From Gimesia chilikensis (lineage in GTDB: Bacteria > Planctomycetota > Planctomycetia > Planctomycetales > Planctomycetaceae): a stretch of DNA of 64,000 bases. Each line of letters starts with the position of its first letter. Position 1 is the stretch's first letter. The notes beneath the pieces were generated by a model. The model worked only from the letters and a program-made list of their open reading frames with translations. It was not told the DNA's origin and ran no database searches. This document shows positions 53,538 through 63,089 of this stretch, in pieces. Location of the stretch: positions 248,001 through 312,000 of the forward strand of contig NZ_VTSR01000007.1 in NCBI RefSeq assembly GCF_008329715.1, read 5' to 3'. Position numbers and translations under genes: made by a program.

Positions 53538-54347
53538 ATGATCTTTCGTCTCTCCCAAAAGCTCAATCAGAAAATCAAAACTGGCACACTAGATGTCCTG
53601 CCTTTACATCAGAATCCATTTGCTGACTGGTCCTGCCACATTTTCCCAGCCAATCGTCGTCAGTACATTTTACTGAGTAATACTAAGTCACTTTATTCGT
53701 GCGTGATGGATGCCAAGGGGATCACAAATCAGAAGATATTTGTCGAAAGTGCCTTGAACGGCATTCGGGATTTCACCGCCGATGATTCTCATCAATGGGC
53801 GTTCAGGAAATTTATTGCTCCTGAAACTGAAACGGTTCAATTTGCGAAATCCTTGAATCGTTCTGTGACAAGCTCGATGAATCAACTGGTGGAATGTGCT
53901 CAGATCTTGCTGATAGAAGATCAGGTGCCACCACACGAAGTGGGCTTTAAGCTGAATGACTTTTTGCTGTCATCAATTGCTGAGACAAAGTCTGATGGAT
54001 ATGGCAGACCAGAAGATGCGTTTCGGAGGATGGTGGAATCGAGGAAAATAGAAGTAGCTGAATTAGCTCATAGAGAAGGCGAAGTGGTAGAATATGCTAC
54101 AACATGGTTTGTTTACATTCTCAGATGTGTTGATGGATCATTTTATACTGGCATTACGACTGATTTGAACCGAAGGTGTGAGCAGCACAATGCAGGTACT
54201 GCTTCTCGCTATACCCGCAGTCGTCTCCCAGTCAGCATGGTGTACCATGAAATTCAAGCCAACCGAAGTTTAGCTTTAAAACGAGAGCTGGAAATTAAGG
54301 CGATGTCACGCAAGGCAAAAGAAGAGCTGATTAAGTCTGTGATGTGA
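53538..54347 (+). CDS. GIY-YIG nuclease-like protein with unknown N-terminal domain
   Basis: 269 aa. Residues about 190-269 are a complete GIY-YIG domain of UPF0213 type: FVYILRCVDGSFYTGIT (YIL/YTG), RRCEQHNAG, YTRSRLPV and Glu in RELEIKAMSRKAKEELI. The first 180 residues are of a different kind (CHIFPANRRQYILLSNT, MNQLVECAQILLIEDQVPP) and not recognised. UPF0213 proteins normally stand alone at 80-100 aa, so the fusion is unusual. Confidence 0.7.
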   Translation: MIFRLSQKLNQKIKTGTLDVLPLHQNPFADWSCHIFPANRRQYILLSNTKSLYSCVMDAKGITNQKIFVESALNGIRDFTADDSHQWAFRKFIAPETETVQFAKSLNRSVTSSMNQLVECAQILLIEDQVPPHEVGFKLNDFLLSSIAETKSDGYGRPEDAFRRMVESRKIEVAELAHREGEVVEYATTWFVYILRCVDGSFYTGITTDLNRRCEQHNAGTASRYTRSRLPVSMVYHEIQANRSLALKRELEIKAMSRKAKEELIKSVM

Positions 54348-54455
54348 GACTTTTAAATCTATGCAGACAAGACAATTAAGCTTTTGGGGAGTGGTATCAT
54401 CTGACTTGTTTAGCAATTTTTCATTGTTTGATGTTGTATTCAGGTAAATACATTT

Positions 54456-55916
54456 CTAATGCGAAATCCTGCAATTGGGTATTGCTGCCTTCAATTTCAT
54501 CACACCCTCTTTAGTGACTTTAGTTCCGGACAACCATAAGTTAATTAAATGAGTCAGCCCTTTGAAATGCACAAGCCCTGCATCACTAATGTCTGTGTTT
54601 ACAAGGTTTAATGTTTCAAGATTAGTCAGCTCTTTAAGATGCACAAGTCCTGCATCAGCGATGTTGGTGGCTGCAAGATGCAATATGGTCAAATTGGTCA
54701 GCTCTTTCAAATGCACAAGCCCTGCATCAGTGACTCTGGTCAACCCAAGGTACAATTCGGTCAGACCGGTTAGACTTTTGAGATGCACAAGCCCTGCATC
54801 ACTAATGTTTGTGTCTGCAAGGGTCAATGTTTCAAGATTAGTAAGCTCTTTCAGATGCACGAGCCCTGCATCAGCGATGTTGGTGTCTGCAAGATACAAT
54901 AAGGTCAGATTGGTCAACCCTTTCAGATGCACAAGTCCTGCATCAGTGATGTTCGTCTCCCTAAGATCTAATGCGGTGAGATTGGTCAACCCTTTTAGAT
55001 GCATTAGTCCTGCATCACTGACTTTTATATCGTAAAGCTCTATTTCGGTAAGGTTGTTCAGCCCTTTCAGATGCACAAGCCCCGCATCAGTGACTCTGGT
55101 CAACCCAAGGTGCAATTCGGTCAGACCGGTTAGACTTTTGAGATGCTCAAGTCCTGCATCACTGATGTCGGTCCCGCCAAGATCCAATGTCGTCAGACTG
55201 GTCAACTCTTCGAGATGCATTAGTCCTTTATCACTGACTTTGGTGCCCTCAAGTTTCAATGTGGTCAGGCTGGTCATATTTTTAAGATTTACAAGTCCTT
55301 CGTCAGCGACTTTAGTGTCCCCAATGTCTAATGTGTTTAGGTTGGTCAGCCCCCTAAGATAAATTAGTCCTGCGTCACTGACTTTAGTGCCAAAAAGGTT
55401 TAATGTGGTCAGATTAGTCAGGCCTTTCAGATGTATAAGTCCTGCGTCACTGATGTGGGTGTGTACAAGGTTTAATTTGGTCAGGTTGGTCAGGCTTTTG
55501 AGATGCACAAGACCTTCGTCACTGATGTTGGTGAAGTTAAGGTTCAATGTCGTCAGATTCTTCAGCTCTTTAAGATGCACAAGTCCTGCATCACTGATGT
55601 TGGTGTTTCTAAGACTCAAAGTGGTCAGACTGGTTAGATCTTTAAGATTTACAAGTCCTGAGTCACTGATGTTGCTGAAAGAAAATTCGACCTGAATGAC
55701 ATTGCCCGTGTCATTCAGGTCGAATTCCGCTCCAAGTGCCATGATCGCTTCGATTACCTTATTTTCAGAATCGATATCAGACTCTGGCTTGGGGGCAGAT
55801 TCTGATTTGATAGAAGAGTCCGTGTTGGTGACAGTTTCCGTACTGGTAGCAGGTTCGTTCGTGTTTCCACACCCGCTACAGAACAGAAGCAAAATGAACG
55901 TGTTGATAATCTTCAT
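54456..55916 (-). CDS. Leucine-rich-repeat lipoprotein 1
   Basis: 486 aa from MKIINTFILLLFCSGC at 55916; the frame opens 13 codons earlier. Lipobox FCSGC puts it on a membrane. About 16 LRR units of 24 residues follow, for example SLTTLSLRNTNISDAGLVHLKEL, the bacterial ISDAGLVHLK type. Tandem paralogue of the gene at 56089, and both share upstream sequence. Function probably binding. Confidence 0.85.
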   Translation of the reverse strand: MKIINTFILLLFCSGCGNTNEPATSTETVTNTDSSIKSESAPKPESDIDSENKVIEAIMALGAEFDLNDTGNVIQVEFSFSNISDSGLVNLKDLTSLTTLSLRNTNISDAGLVHLKELKNLTTLNLNFTNISDEGLVHLKSLTNLTKLNLVHTHISDAGLIHLKGLTNLTTLNLFGTKVSDAGLIYLRGLTNLNTLDIGDTKVADEGLVNLKNMTSLTTLKLEGTKVSDKGLMHLEELTSLTTLDLGGTDISDAGLEHLKSLTGLTELHLGLTRVTDAGLVHLKGLNNLTEIELYDIKVSDAGLMHLKGLTNLTALDLRETNITDAGLVHLKGLTNLTLLYLADTNIADAGLVHLKELTNLETLTLADTNISDAGLVHLKSLTGLTELYLGLTRVTDAGLVHLKELTNLTILHLAATNIADAGLVHLKELTNLETLNLVNTDISDAGLVHFKGLTHLINLWLSGTKVTKEGVMKLKAAIPNCRISH

Positions 55917-56088
55917 GGAATATCGTTCTTGTGAAAAATGAGATGGACCGAACAAAGAAGCTTTTGCTCAATTCTGGACTTTGATATTACCACGGCGGAA
56001 TATGACCGAAACTCAACTAGATCGCAAACAGGCAGTGGATAGTCATCCATGTGACGAAATCCACTTATCCCACGTTTTAAATACATTT

Positions 56089-57372
56089 CTAATGTGTAAT
56101 CCTGCAATCGGGTATTGCTGCCTCCAATTTCATCACTCCCTCTTCCGTGACTTTAGTTCCGGACAACCATAAATTAATTAAATTTTTCAGCCCTCTGAAC
56201 TGTAGAAGTCCTGCATCAGTGATATCTGTGTCTGCAAGGTTCAATGTTTCCAAATTTATCAGCTCTTTAAGATTCACAAGCCCCGCATCAGCGATGCTGT
56301 TGTCTGCAAGATGTAATGTGGTCAGCTTGCTCAACCCTTTCAGATGTACAAGTCCTGCATCAGTGATGTTGGTCTCGCTGAGATCTAATGCGGTGAGCTT
56401 AGTTAACCCTGTCAGATACATTAATCCTGCATTAGTAATGTTAGTTTTAGTAAGGAATAATGTGGTCAGATTTGTTAACCCTTTGATATGCATGAGTCCT
56501 GCATCACTGACTTTTACATCGTACAGCCATATTTCGGTCAGGTTGGTCAGTCCTTTCAGATGTTCAAGCCCTGCATCAGTGACTTTGGTTAACCCAAGGT
56601 TCAATTCGGTCAGACTGGTTAGACTTTTGAGATGCTCAAGTCCCGTGTTACTGACTTTAGTACCGTAGAGGTTCAAAGTCGACAGGTTGGTTAGCTCTGC
56701 AAGATTCACAATTCCTGTATCAGTGATGTCTGTGTTTGCAAGGTTCAATGTCATCAAATTACTCAGCTCTTTGAGATGTTTAAGTCCTGCGTCATTAACA
56801 TTGGTGCCGTAAAGGTCCAATGAGGTAAGACTTGTCAACTCCTTGAGATGCTTTAGACCTGTATCACTAACGCTGGTGTCCGCAAGATTCAAGGTGTTCA
56901 GGCTGGTCAGATCTTTCAGATGTATAAGTCCTGCGTCGCTGACTTTGGTATCCCCAAGGTCTAATGTGTTCAGGTTGGTCAGATCCTTAAGATTCACAAG
57001 TCCTGCATCGCTGACTTCAGTACCGTAAAGGTTCAATGTCGTCAGATGATTCAGACCTTTCAGATGCACCAGCCCTGCGTCACTGATTTTAGCCTTCCAA
57101 AGGTTTAAAGTCGTCAGACTAGTCAGCCCTTTGAGATGCTCAAGTCCTGCATCACTAATATTGTTGCGTAAATAAAATTCGACCTGAACGCCATTGTCCG
57201 TGTCGTCACGTGTGATTATTCCCCCAAGTGCCTTGATCGATTCGATAGCCTTCTTTTCAGAATCGATATCAGGTTGCGGGGCGATAGCAGGTTGCGTGCT
57301 GGCAGCAGGTTCATTCGTGTTTCCACACCCACTACACAACAGAAGAAAAATGAAAGTGTTGAAAAACTTCAT
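56089..57372 (-). CDS. Leucine-rich-repeat lipoprotein 2
   Basis: 427 aa from MKFFNTFIFLLLCSGC at 57372, lipobox LCSGC. About 14 LRR units of 24 residues. Same architecture and near-identical ends as its neighbour at 54456, so the pair is a tandem duplication with different repeat numbers. The first about 45 bp of upstream sequence is also duplicated. Confidence 0.85.
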   Translation of the reverse strand: MKFFNTFIFLLLCSGCGNTNEPAASTQPAIAPQPDIDSEKKAIESIKALGGIITRDDTDNGVQVEFYLRNNISDAGLEHLKGLTSLTTLNLWKAKISDAGLVHLKGLNHLTTLNLYGTEVSDAGLVNLKDLTNLNTLDLGDTKVSDAGLIHLKDLTSLNTLNLADTSVSDTGLKHLKELTSLTSLDLYGTNVNDAGLKHLKELSNLMTLNLANTDITDTGIVNLAELTNLSTLNLYGTKVSNTGLEHLKSLTSLTELNLGLTKVTDAGLEHLKGLTNLTEIWLYDVKVSDAGLMHIKGLTNLTTLFLTKTNITNAGLMYLTGLTKLTALDLSETNITDAGLVHLKGLSKLTTLHLADNSIADAGLVNLKELINLETLNLADTDITDAGLLQFRGLKNLINLWLSGTKVTEEGVMKLEAAIPDCRITH

Positions 57373-57476
57373 AGAATATCGTTCTTGTGAAAAATGAGAT
57401 GGACCGAACAAAGAAGCTCAAAATCAATTCTGGATATTGAACACAGTCTTGGCAATATGCTACTTCTCAGTAATTC

Positions 57477-58103
57477 TCACCCACCACATCTCCCACATGC
57501 CTTCCCATCATTCGGTCCGCATAACCGACCACGTTTGGTGTTTTTGAAATATTCGCAGTTTTCGTTATGCCTTACATTGGAAGATGTGTTCAACCAGAAC
57601 ATTGTAGCTGGTGTGTTGCTTGGTCTTCTTTTCCTTGCCCGATACTCCCACGGAGGCAGTGGATTGGCATCAGCCCAGAGACCACGTTTCGCCTTGCGAG
57701 CTGATATCTCTAATTTAGCCAGTCGTTCCTCATCATTATATTTTTTGTAATGCCAAGCCCAACCGTCCTCGATCATCTTGGCATTGGCGTCTACCTTTCC
57801 CACCATGATTATGCCGAGAGTGCGACCATAGCGATCCTCGCCGGTCTTTTTGACCGTCACGGTTTTTCCGAAGACCATCTTTGACAATGCTTGCTTGGAT
57901 TTTGTTCCAAAGCTCTGGCTCGATTCAGGTGCGTCAATTCCTTCTAACCGCACCTTGACCGTTTGATTGTTTACCAGCACCTTGATCGTGTCCCCATCAG
58001 TGACTCCAATCACTTTCCCTGTGAGAGTGCCAACAACCTTTGGTGGTGCCGCAAAGACAACCCCAAAGATGAGCATAGTTACCATGGCTGTGAAGTAACG
58101 CAT
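57477..58103 (-). CDS. Secreted staphylococcal-type nuclease (SNase-like)
   Basis: 208 aa from MRYFTAMVTMLIFGVVFA at 58103, a signal peptide. SNase/TNase domain: GKVIGVTDGDTIKVLV (Asp pair), VRLEGIDAPE with the catalytic Arg and Asp, GEDRYGRTLG with Glu and Arg, ALAKRGLW variant in RKAKRGLWAD. The end carries CEYFKN and CGPNDGKACGRCGG, a Cys-rich tail found in some members. Calcium-dependent degradation of DNA and RNA outside the cytoplasm. Confidence 0.9.
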   Translation of the reverse strand: MRYFTAMVTMLIFGVVFAAPPKVVGTLTGKVIGVTDGDTIKVLVNNQTVKVRLEGIDAPESSQSFGTKSKQALSKMVFGKTVTVKKTGEDRYGRTLGIIMVGKVDANAKMIEDGWAWHYKKYNDEERLAKLEISARKAKRGLWADANPLPPWEYRARKRRPSNTPATMFWLNTSSNVRHNENCEYFKNTKRGRLCGPNDGKACGRCGG

Positions 58104-58173
58104 ACCGTTCTTTCTTATAAGGTAGCTCGATACAGGATGGGGGGGGAGAGAATTTTCCTGACATATCACGAGT

Positions 58174-59553
58174 TTATTTTAAATCAGGATGTTTCTCATC
58201 TTCTCTTGCGTCCGAGACTAATAGCTTGACATTATGCTTTTTGAATAGAGCAGTAAAAAATTCCTCGATTACATCTTTGCCGTTTTCCTCAGATAATTCA
58301 GCACCTCCGAAGCGATAAACCTCATAACCCAGAAGTCTTAGATCTCGATCTGCTTTTACCATGTCTGCATATTTAGCTGGAGATGCAATGTCACCATCTG
58401 AATAATGCTGTTTTCCATCAAGCTCAATTACAACTCTTTCATAAGATGAAAGTAAAATAAGAAAATCCATTCTCTGGCGTGGCAAACGTCTTTCATGAAT
58501 TTGGGAAAATGTATAAGGGTCATAATGCAAATAGACCTGTGGTATTAATGCAGGTAATTGATCACCTAGTTTGCCATGAAATATCTCGAAATATGATCGG
58601 AAGAAGAGTATCTCAATAGGTGAATCTAATGACTCATTAAGTCGCCTATAAAGGGACTTTTCAACGGCTTTTGTCACCTCAACTTCAATCAATTCTGCAT
58701 ACCAATTAACCAGTTGAGTCCAAAGCAGCCCTTCTTTTGTAAATGGCTTGTCATAAACTAGACAAAATTCTTCATTCTTGATTAGTTTCAGATCATTATT
58801 AATAGCATCTGACAAAACAATTTCCGGTTTCGGACCTGTTGAGGCAAATATTAGATTTTTTGCTTTTCCTTCAAATCCAGTTCTGATTTTAGACAATCGA
58901 TATGTTGGAAACCCTGAAATCAACTCAGACGAAGCGAGGACGTAGCCATCTAACTTTAAATCTGTGTTAAAGGCATCGACAAAATGTTTTTGGTCCGATT
59001 CAGTTCTGACCAAAGGGTGAACAGCCCATTCTAAAAGCTCTGCTAATTTCTGGTTCGACATGTCATATAATTGGTAACGTTCAACTTCATCTAAAAACGT
59101 AGTGCTCTCTTTGCCTGCATCATTTTCAGTTGAGTCAAATAGATCTTCGAAATAATAATTGCTGTGCCTTCTTGATAGATCTCCCCAGAGCTTGTTTGTA
59201 AATTCATTTAAAGTCAGTTTGCCCTCTATTGGAGGAAGATTATTGATAGATTCAAAGAGTTTTTGGCGTACTATTGGTGACAGTTGAAAGGGCTGAGAAG
59301 GATCAAAGTCTTCAATTTGTTTCTGTAGTGAATCATCAGGATATGTTTGTTGGACCCTTTTAGCTAAATCGACTAATTGATCTTCAGTCCATCCAGCAAT
59401 TCGCCGTTCTATATATTTAGCTTTGCTTTTAAAAGATTCATCAGTATTACCTTGTGACAATCCGAATGATTCTGCAATACGAGGAAGATCGTTAGCACTT
59501 ACACGGGAAAGGGTATTTGCAATTTCATAGATTAATACGCTTAAACCAGCCAT
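58174..59553 (-). CDS. Probable endonuclease with AbiJ-like N-terminal domain
   Basis: 459 aa, no leader. N-terminal 100 residues (LIYEIANTLSRVSANDLPRIAESFGL, ERRIAGWTEDQLVDLAKRV) resemble AbiJ N-terminal helical domains. The C-terminus (from about 375) is PD-(D/E)XK of the Vsr/DUF559 kind: QRMDFLILLSSYERVVIELDGKQHY with D...E-x-D-x-K, then KADRDLRLLGYEVYRFGGAEL. This fits an abortive-infection-type nuclease. Role inferred. Confidence 0.7.
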   Translation of the reverse strand: MAGLSVLIYEIANTLSRVSANDLPRIAESFGLSQGNTDESFKSKAKYIERRIAGWTEDQLVDLAKRVQQTYPDDSLQKQIEDFDPSQPFQLSPIVRQKLFESINNLPPIEGKLTLNEFTNKLWGDLSRRHSNYYFEDLFDSTENDAGKESTTFLDEVERYQLYDMSNQKLAELLEWAVHPLVRTESDQKHFVDAFNTDLKLDGYVLASSELISGFPTYRLSKIRTGFEGKAKNLIFASTGPKPEIVLSDAINNDLKLIKNEEFCLVYDKPFTKEGLLWTQLVNWYAELIEVEVTKAVEKSLYRRLNESLDSPIEILFFRSYFEIFHGKLGDQLPALIPQVYLHYDPYTFSQIHERRLPRQRMDFLILLSSYERVVIELDGKQHYSDGDIASPAKYADMVKADRDLRLLGYEVYRFGGAELSEENGKDVIEEFFTALFKKHNVKLLVSDAREDEKHPDLK

Positions 59554-59650
59554 ACATCTTCCTGCAGAGAATTGCTCTCAGATCTGATTCATTTAGAAAA
59601 CATCATTGTAAATGATTTAGTCATATTTAAATGTATCGCATATCATTTCG

Positions 59651-60520
59651 TTACAAGGTGGCTCGATACAAAACAGGATCAAGATTGCAAAGACTGCTGA
59701 GTGATCCATTCAGGATGAAGATTCGTGGGGATCTACCAAAATCAAACACCCGATAAAGATGGAATTGATCTGGAATGTCTTCTGAACACATAAGTTCATT
59801 CTGAGTTAAGAAGAATGGAAAGTATTTACCAAGACCAGTAGATTTCACTTCCAGCATTCTTTCAGAGTCTGTCGCTTCATCAAATGAAAGAATATCGAAG
59901 CCTAGTCCATCACCATATTCTTTAGATGCCCATACAACTTTCTGAGCCAGATCATCTCTTCCAGCCAGTTTCAGTCGGTGCTGTTCCAATTCGAAAACAA
60001 ACTGTTCCCCAAGGTTTCCAAGTTTGCGATTCACTGCATCACGTTCTGCAAAATTGATTCTCTTACCCTTCCGAGAAAGCCACGGCTTAACTGATGGTTT
60101 GGGGGAAATGATTTTCTCAGGTGGGGCTTCTATGATTTTATTGATATTAGAAGAATCTATTTTCTTTGACTGTGTTGGATTCAGGACAGGTGAAGTATCG
60201 AAAAGTTTCATCAAGTGTGGGTTATTGTTTAGATACTCTTCAACGCCCTCTGCCAGAAGCTTCTGATAGTTACCCCGTGGTTTGTATCCATCGATGTATG
60301 GCAATCCTTGCTCGACCAGCACAGCACTGATGTTCTGATGTTTGAATTCCACTGAGCCTTTCGAACGATCTGATAATTGAGGAATCAGCAGATTTCTATG
60401 TTCGGTTTTGTCATATGACCAATTCTGTATCTCTGCAAAGAGCATCGCAAAATAATCATTGATGATGAGCTGGACCTCTTTTTCAGACCATTTTTGCCTT
60501 GGTTTAGAAGATTCGGTCAT
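59651..60520 (-). CDS. DUF3883-domain protein
   Basis: 289 aa. Helical N-terminus (1-90: SEKEVQLIINDYFAMLFAEI) often found with DUF3883 nucleases, then DUF3883 from about 165: LGNLGEQFVFELE, GDGLGFDILSFDEATDSERMLEVKST, FFLTQNELMCS. The D...E-V-K triad fits a restriction-endonuclease fold. Frequent in restriction and defence neighbourhoods. Same strand and 97 bp from the AbiJ-like gene. Confidence 0.8.
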   Translation of the reverse strand: MTESSKPRQKWSEKEVQLIINDYFAMLFAEIQNWSYDKTEHRNLLIPQLSDRSKGSVEFKHQNISAVLVEQGLPYIDGYKPRGNYQKLLAEGVEEYLNNNPHLMKLFDTSPVLNPTQSKKIDSSNINKIIEAPPEKIISPKPSVKPWLSRKGKRINFAERDAVNRKLGNLGEQFVFELEQHRLKLAGRDDLAQKVVWASKEYGDGLGFDILSFDEATDSERMLEVKSTGLGKYFPFFLTQNELMCSEDIPDQFHLYRVFDFGRSPRIFILNGSLSSLCNLDPVLYRATL

Positions 60521-60751
60521 ATCGATTTAGTACCTAGATGAATCCCTCTCACAGGTGCTTGCCCCTGTTCTGATTTTTGTATAGAATTGTAATCTTGTCT
60601 ACCTGTTTAGGCAATGAAGTGTAATCACTGAACAAGAATGCCGAAATCATTAAACAGGGCACAAAACAGCATAAATCCATGCAGCAAAACCTTGTTCAGT
60701 TCTTTCGTCCAAAGTGCCTTTAAGGGCAAACTCTGAGAAAGAAAAGTGGAC

Positions 60752-61354
60752 ATGTTAGAACTTTCGCTGACACGATTTATCGACTTTACCTTAAAAAGTG
60801 GGACGCCGAAAATCACGTCGCTCCGACAAACCAAAAAGCAGTCACTCGAAGAATACTCTATAGCCTCGGATTACTACAAACAGATCCGAGAAGCTATCGT
60901 GAAACATCACAAGAATTCGAAGCCCTATTCTGACGTAGAGGCTTTTGCGAAGTCCATCACGAATAAGAGTAAGCAAGAAAACTACCCACTACTGGCCCAA
61001 GGATATAAGAAGTTTCTCGGCAAGAAACAAATCAAGTGGTTTAAACCACCACAGCAGGATTGGTCCGCGAACGGGGTCAGTGTTTCCATAAACCCTGAGT
61101 TGGGTCTGGAGTTCAACGGAGCACGGCACGTTATCAAAATGTACTTCAAGGCAGACCCTTTCAGGAAGCAAGAGGTTAAAGCAATCTTATCATTGATGGA
61201 TGCCGTCCTGCAAACACCAAAAAAGACGTTCACAATGGGAGTGCTTGATGTCCGCAACGGTAAACTGCATACAGATGAATCACCCGATCCTACCCTCCTT
61301 GCATTGATGAATGGCGAGACTGCTGCAATCGCAGCCATGTGGCCGTCTCTGTAA
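60752..61354 (+). CDS. Hypothetical protein
   Basis: 200 aa from the ATG at 60752 (GTG at 60746 also possible). Basic N-terminal half with helices, then WSANGVSVSINPELGLEFNGARHVIKMYFKAD, a beta-rich segment, and VRNGKLHTDESPDPTLLALMNGETAAIAAMW at the end. Not recognised. 37 bp before the next plus-strand gene, probably a pair. Confidence 0.6.
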   Translation: MLELSLTRFIDFTLKSGTPKITSLRQTKKQSLEEYSIASDYYKQIREAIVKHHKNSKPYSDVEAFAKSITNKSKQENYPLLAQGYKKFLGKKQIKWFKPPQQDWSANGVSVSINPELGLEFNGARHVIKMYFKADPFRKQEVKAILSLMDAVLQTPKKTFTMGVLDVRNGKLHTDESPDPTLLALMNGETAAIAAMWPSL

Positions 61355-61391
61355 ATACCCAACGAACTGTAACAGGTCTCTGATTGCCATA

Positions 61392-62288
61392 ATGAGCACA
61401 GAAAATAACTTACACGAAGCTGAGTCCCTTTCACTCCGGCTTCGGACGCCTGAATCCACGGCAGACGCAGCAGCAGTCATATCGATGCTACATGCACTCG
61501 TCGTGATCATTGAGGAAACAAATGAGAGAGTAGGCGATGGGAGGGAAATCTCTATTCGGGTTCGGCCATTCGAAGAAGGTAGTCTTGAGATTCCGTTTGA
61601 TATAATTCTTTATGGCGGTGCGGGACTATTAGCAGTTAACTCAGTCATTTCCCAGATTCTCAAAACGGTTCAACAGGCGATTGATCTAAAGAAGTCCCTG
61701 AAGGGGATACCTCCAGAGAAGTTGCCGGATGAGAGTGATGAGCAAGTCGTCAACATAAATAATTCAGGAGACAATGTTGTCATAAAGATAGCTCATAATC
61801 GGCAAGTATCTACGGCCTTTCATCAAGCATTTATTGAAGTCGAGAAGGACAAGACGATCGACAGCGTACAGCTCGTCGACAACACTACGCATGAAGAAAT
61901 CGTAAATATTTCAAGACAGGAATTTTCATTTTTTAAGTATCCTGAACTCACCGACCAAGGTGAATTACCAGAGGAAAGGATACGCGGAGAGCAATCCACG
62001 CTCATTGTTCACTCGCCAGTTTTGGCAGGTAAAGCTAAGTGGAAATTCATTTACGAAGGTGTAGTTATCTCCGCGTTGATGGCTGATGAATCATTTATTG
62101 AACGGGTACGTAAACGAGCTGAACAGTTTGGAGCTGGAGACCGCTTAGATGTAGATCTGGAAATTGGTGAGAAGTATGACGACACAACTTCTGCTTATCG
62201 TCGAACTGGAAAGTATGTCGTCAGTAAGGTGCTGAAGCACTCGCCGCCTCCTCCGAAACAAAAGCAAAAGGATCTTTTTGGCCAATAG
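61392..62288 (+). CDS. Hypothetical protein, paired with the previous gene
   Basis: 298 aa from the ATG at 61392 (MSTENNLHEAE); the frame opens at 61311 inside the upstream gene. LRLRTPESTADAAAVISMLHALVVIIEETNE, EGSLEIPFDIILYGGAGLLAV, QVVNINNSGDNVVIKI, then WKFIYEGVVISALMADESFIERV. This NINNSGDNVVI-type pattern recurs in uncharacterised proteins of defence islands, but no function is known. Lys/Pro-rich tail. Confidence 0.6.
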   Translation: MSTENNLHEAESLSLRLRTPESTADAAAVISMLHALVVIIEETNERVGDGREISIRVRPFEEGSLEIPFDIILYGGAGLLAVNSVISQILKTVQQAIDLKKSLKGIPPEKLPDESDEQVVNINNSGDNVVIKIAHNRQVSTAFHQAFIEVEKDKTIDSVQLVDNTTHEEIVNISRQEFSFFKYPELTDQGELPEERIRGEQSTLIVHSPVLAGKAKWKFIYEGVVISALMADESFIERVRKRAEQFGAGDRLDVDLEIGEKYDDTTSAYRRTGKYVVSKVLKHSPPPPKQKQKDLFGQ

Positions 62289-62595
62289 AAACTAGCCTTG
62301 TTCCGGGCCACAGATATCAGTGATAATTAAACCGAAGAAATGAAATCACAGAAGCTTCAACTGGTTGTTCCTGTTCCTTTGATTGAAACTTACTCAAAAA
62401 GATAGCAGGGATGGCTGATGAATTTCCGGGAGTTTCTTGATGTGGTGAAACGTCGACAGGAAAAGTAGGATCAGAAGAATGTCTATCTAAAATATGAGTT
62501 TAGGATTCTTTCAATAGTTCTAAACTAAAAGGAGGGTTTTATTTAGGACCTTCTAAGACAATCTTATAAAGCTTTAGTATCTACAAGGGTAAAAA
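62289..62595. other. Intergenic region
   Basis: About 300 bp. A short frame ATG-led at 62419 (MNFREFLDVVKRRQEK, 16 codons) has no ribosome site and is not called. TAAAAGGAGGG lies at 62526 but about 70 bp before the next start. Confidence 0.4.
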
Positions 62596-63018
62596 ATGGC
62601 CAGTGAACAGACGGGAGATTTCAATACATCACGATCTTCAAATGTCGCCAAGGACATTCAGGACATATATGCTCTTGTCGACCATCTTGAATCACTCTTT
62701 CCGGGTCGACACTTTACTCCAGATGGTCATATGGTTGGGAGCATTGGCGAAGTTTTAGCAGAAGAACAATATGATCTTGAACTTTATGAAGCAAGTGAGC
62801 CCTTACATGATGCAATTTCCAAATGCGGAAGAGAAGTTCAGATTAAGGCGACACAATCAAGCAGAATTGCTCTTAGAGGAGATCGAGCCCCCGAGCATCC
62901 AATTGTACTTTCTTTGAATGCAGACGGGAGAACAGCCGAAGTATTCAATGGCCCGGCCAACTTGCATGGGAGAATGCTGGAGCTGTTCAACGAAACGGAC
63001 AGAAACCAATTAGCCTAA
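62596..63018 (+). CDS. DUF6998-like protein
   Basis: 140 aa. Pattern LFPGRHFTPDGHMVGSIGEVLAEEQYDLELYEASEPLHDAISKCGREVQIKATQ, then HPIVLSLNADGRTAEVFNGPA. E, D and Q-I-K form a restriction-nuclease-like PD-(D/E)XK triad. I recall such proteins as DUF6998; often beside phage-defence genes. Cytoplasmic. Confidence 0.7.
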   Translation: MASEQTGDFNTSRSSNVAKDIQDIYALVDHLESLFPGRHFTPDGHMVGSIGEVLAEEQYDLELYEASEPLHDAISKCGREVQIKATQSSRIALRGDRAPEHPIVLSLNADGRTAEVFNGPANLHGRMLELFNETDRNQLA

Positions 63019-63089
63019 GTCGACTCCGCAGTCTCATGTCACAAATCCCCAAAGAACAACGATTAGTAAACTCTGATCAGGTAATCATG

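Noticed and set aside
54500-57400. CRISPR-like or tandem DNA repeat array
   Set aside because: The about 72-bp periodicity is explained by 24-residue leucine-rich repeats in the minus-strand genes; open frames on the plus strand there are shadows.
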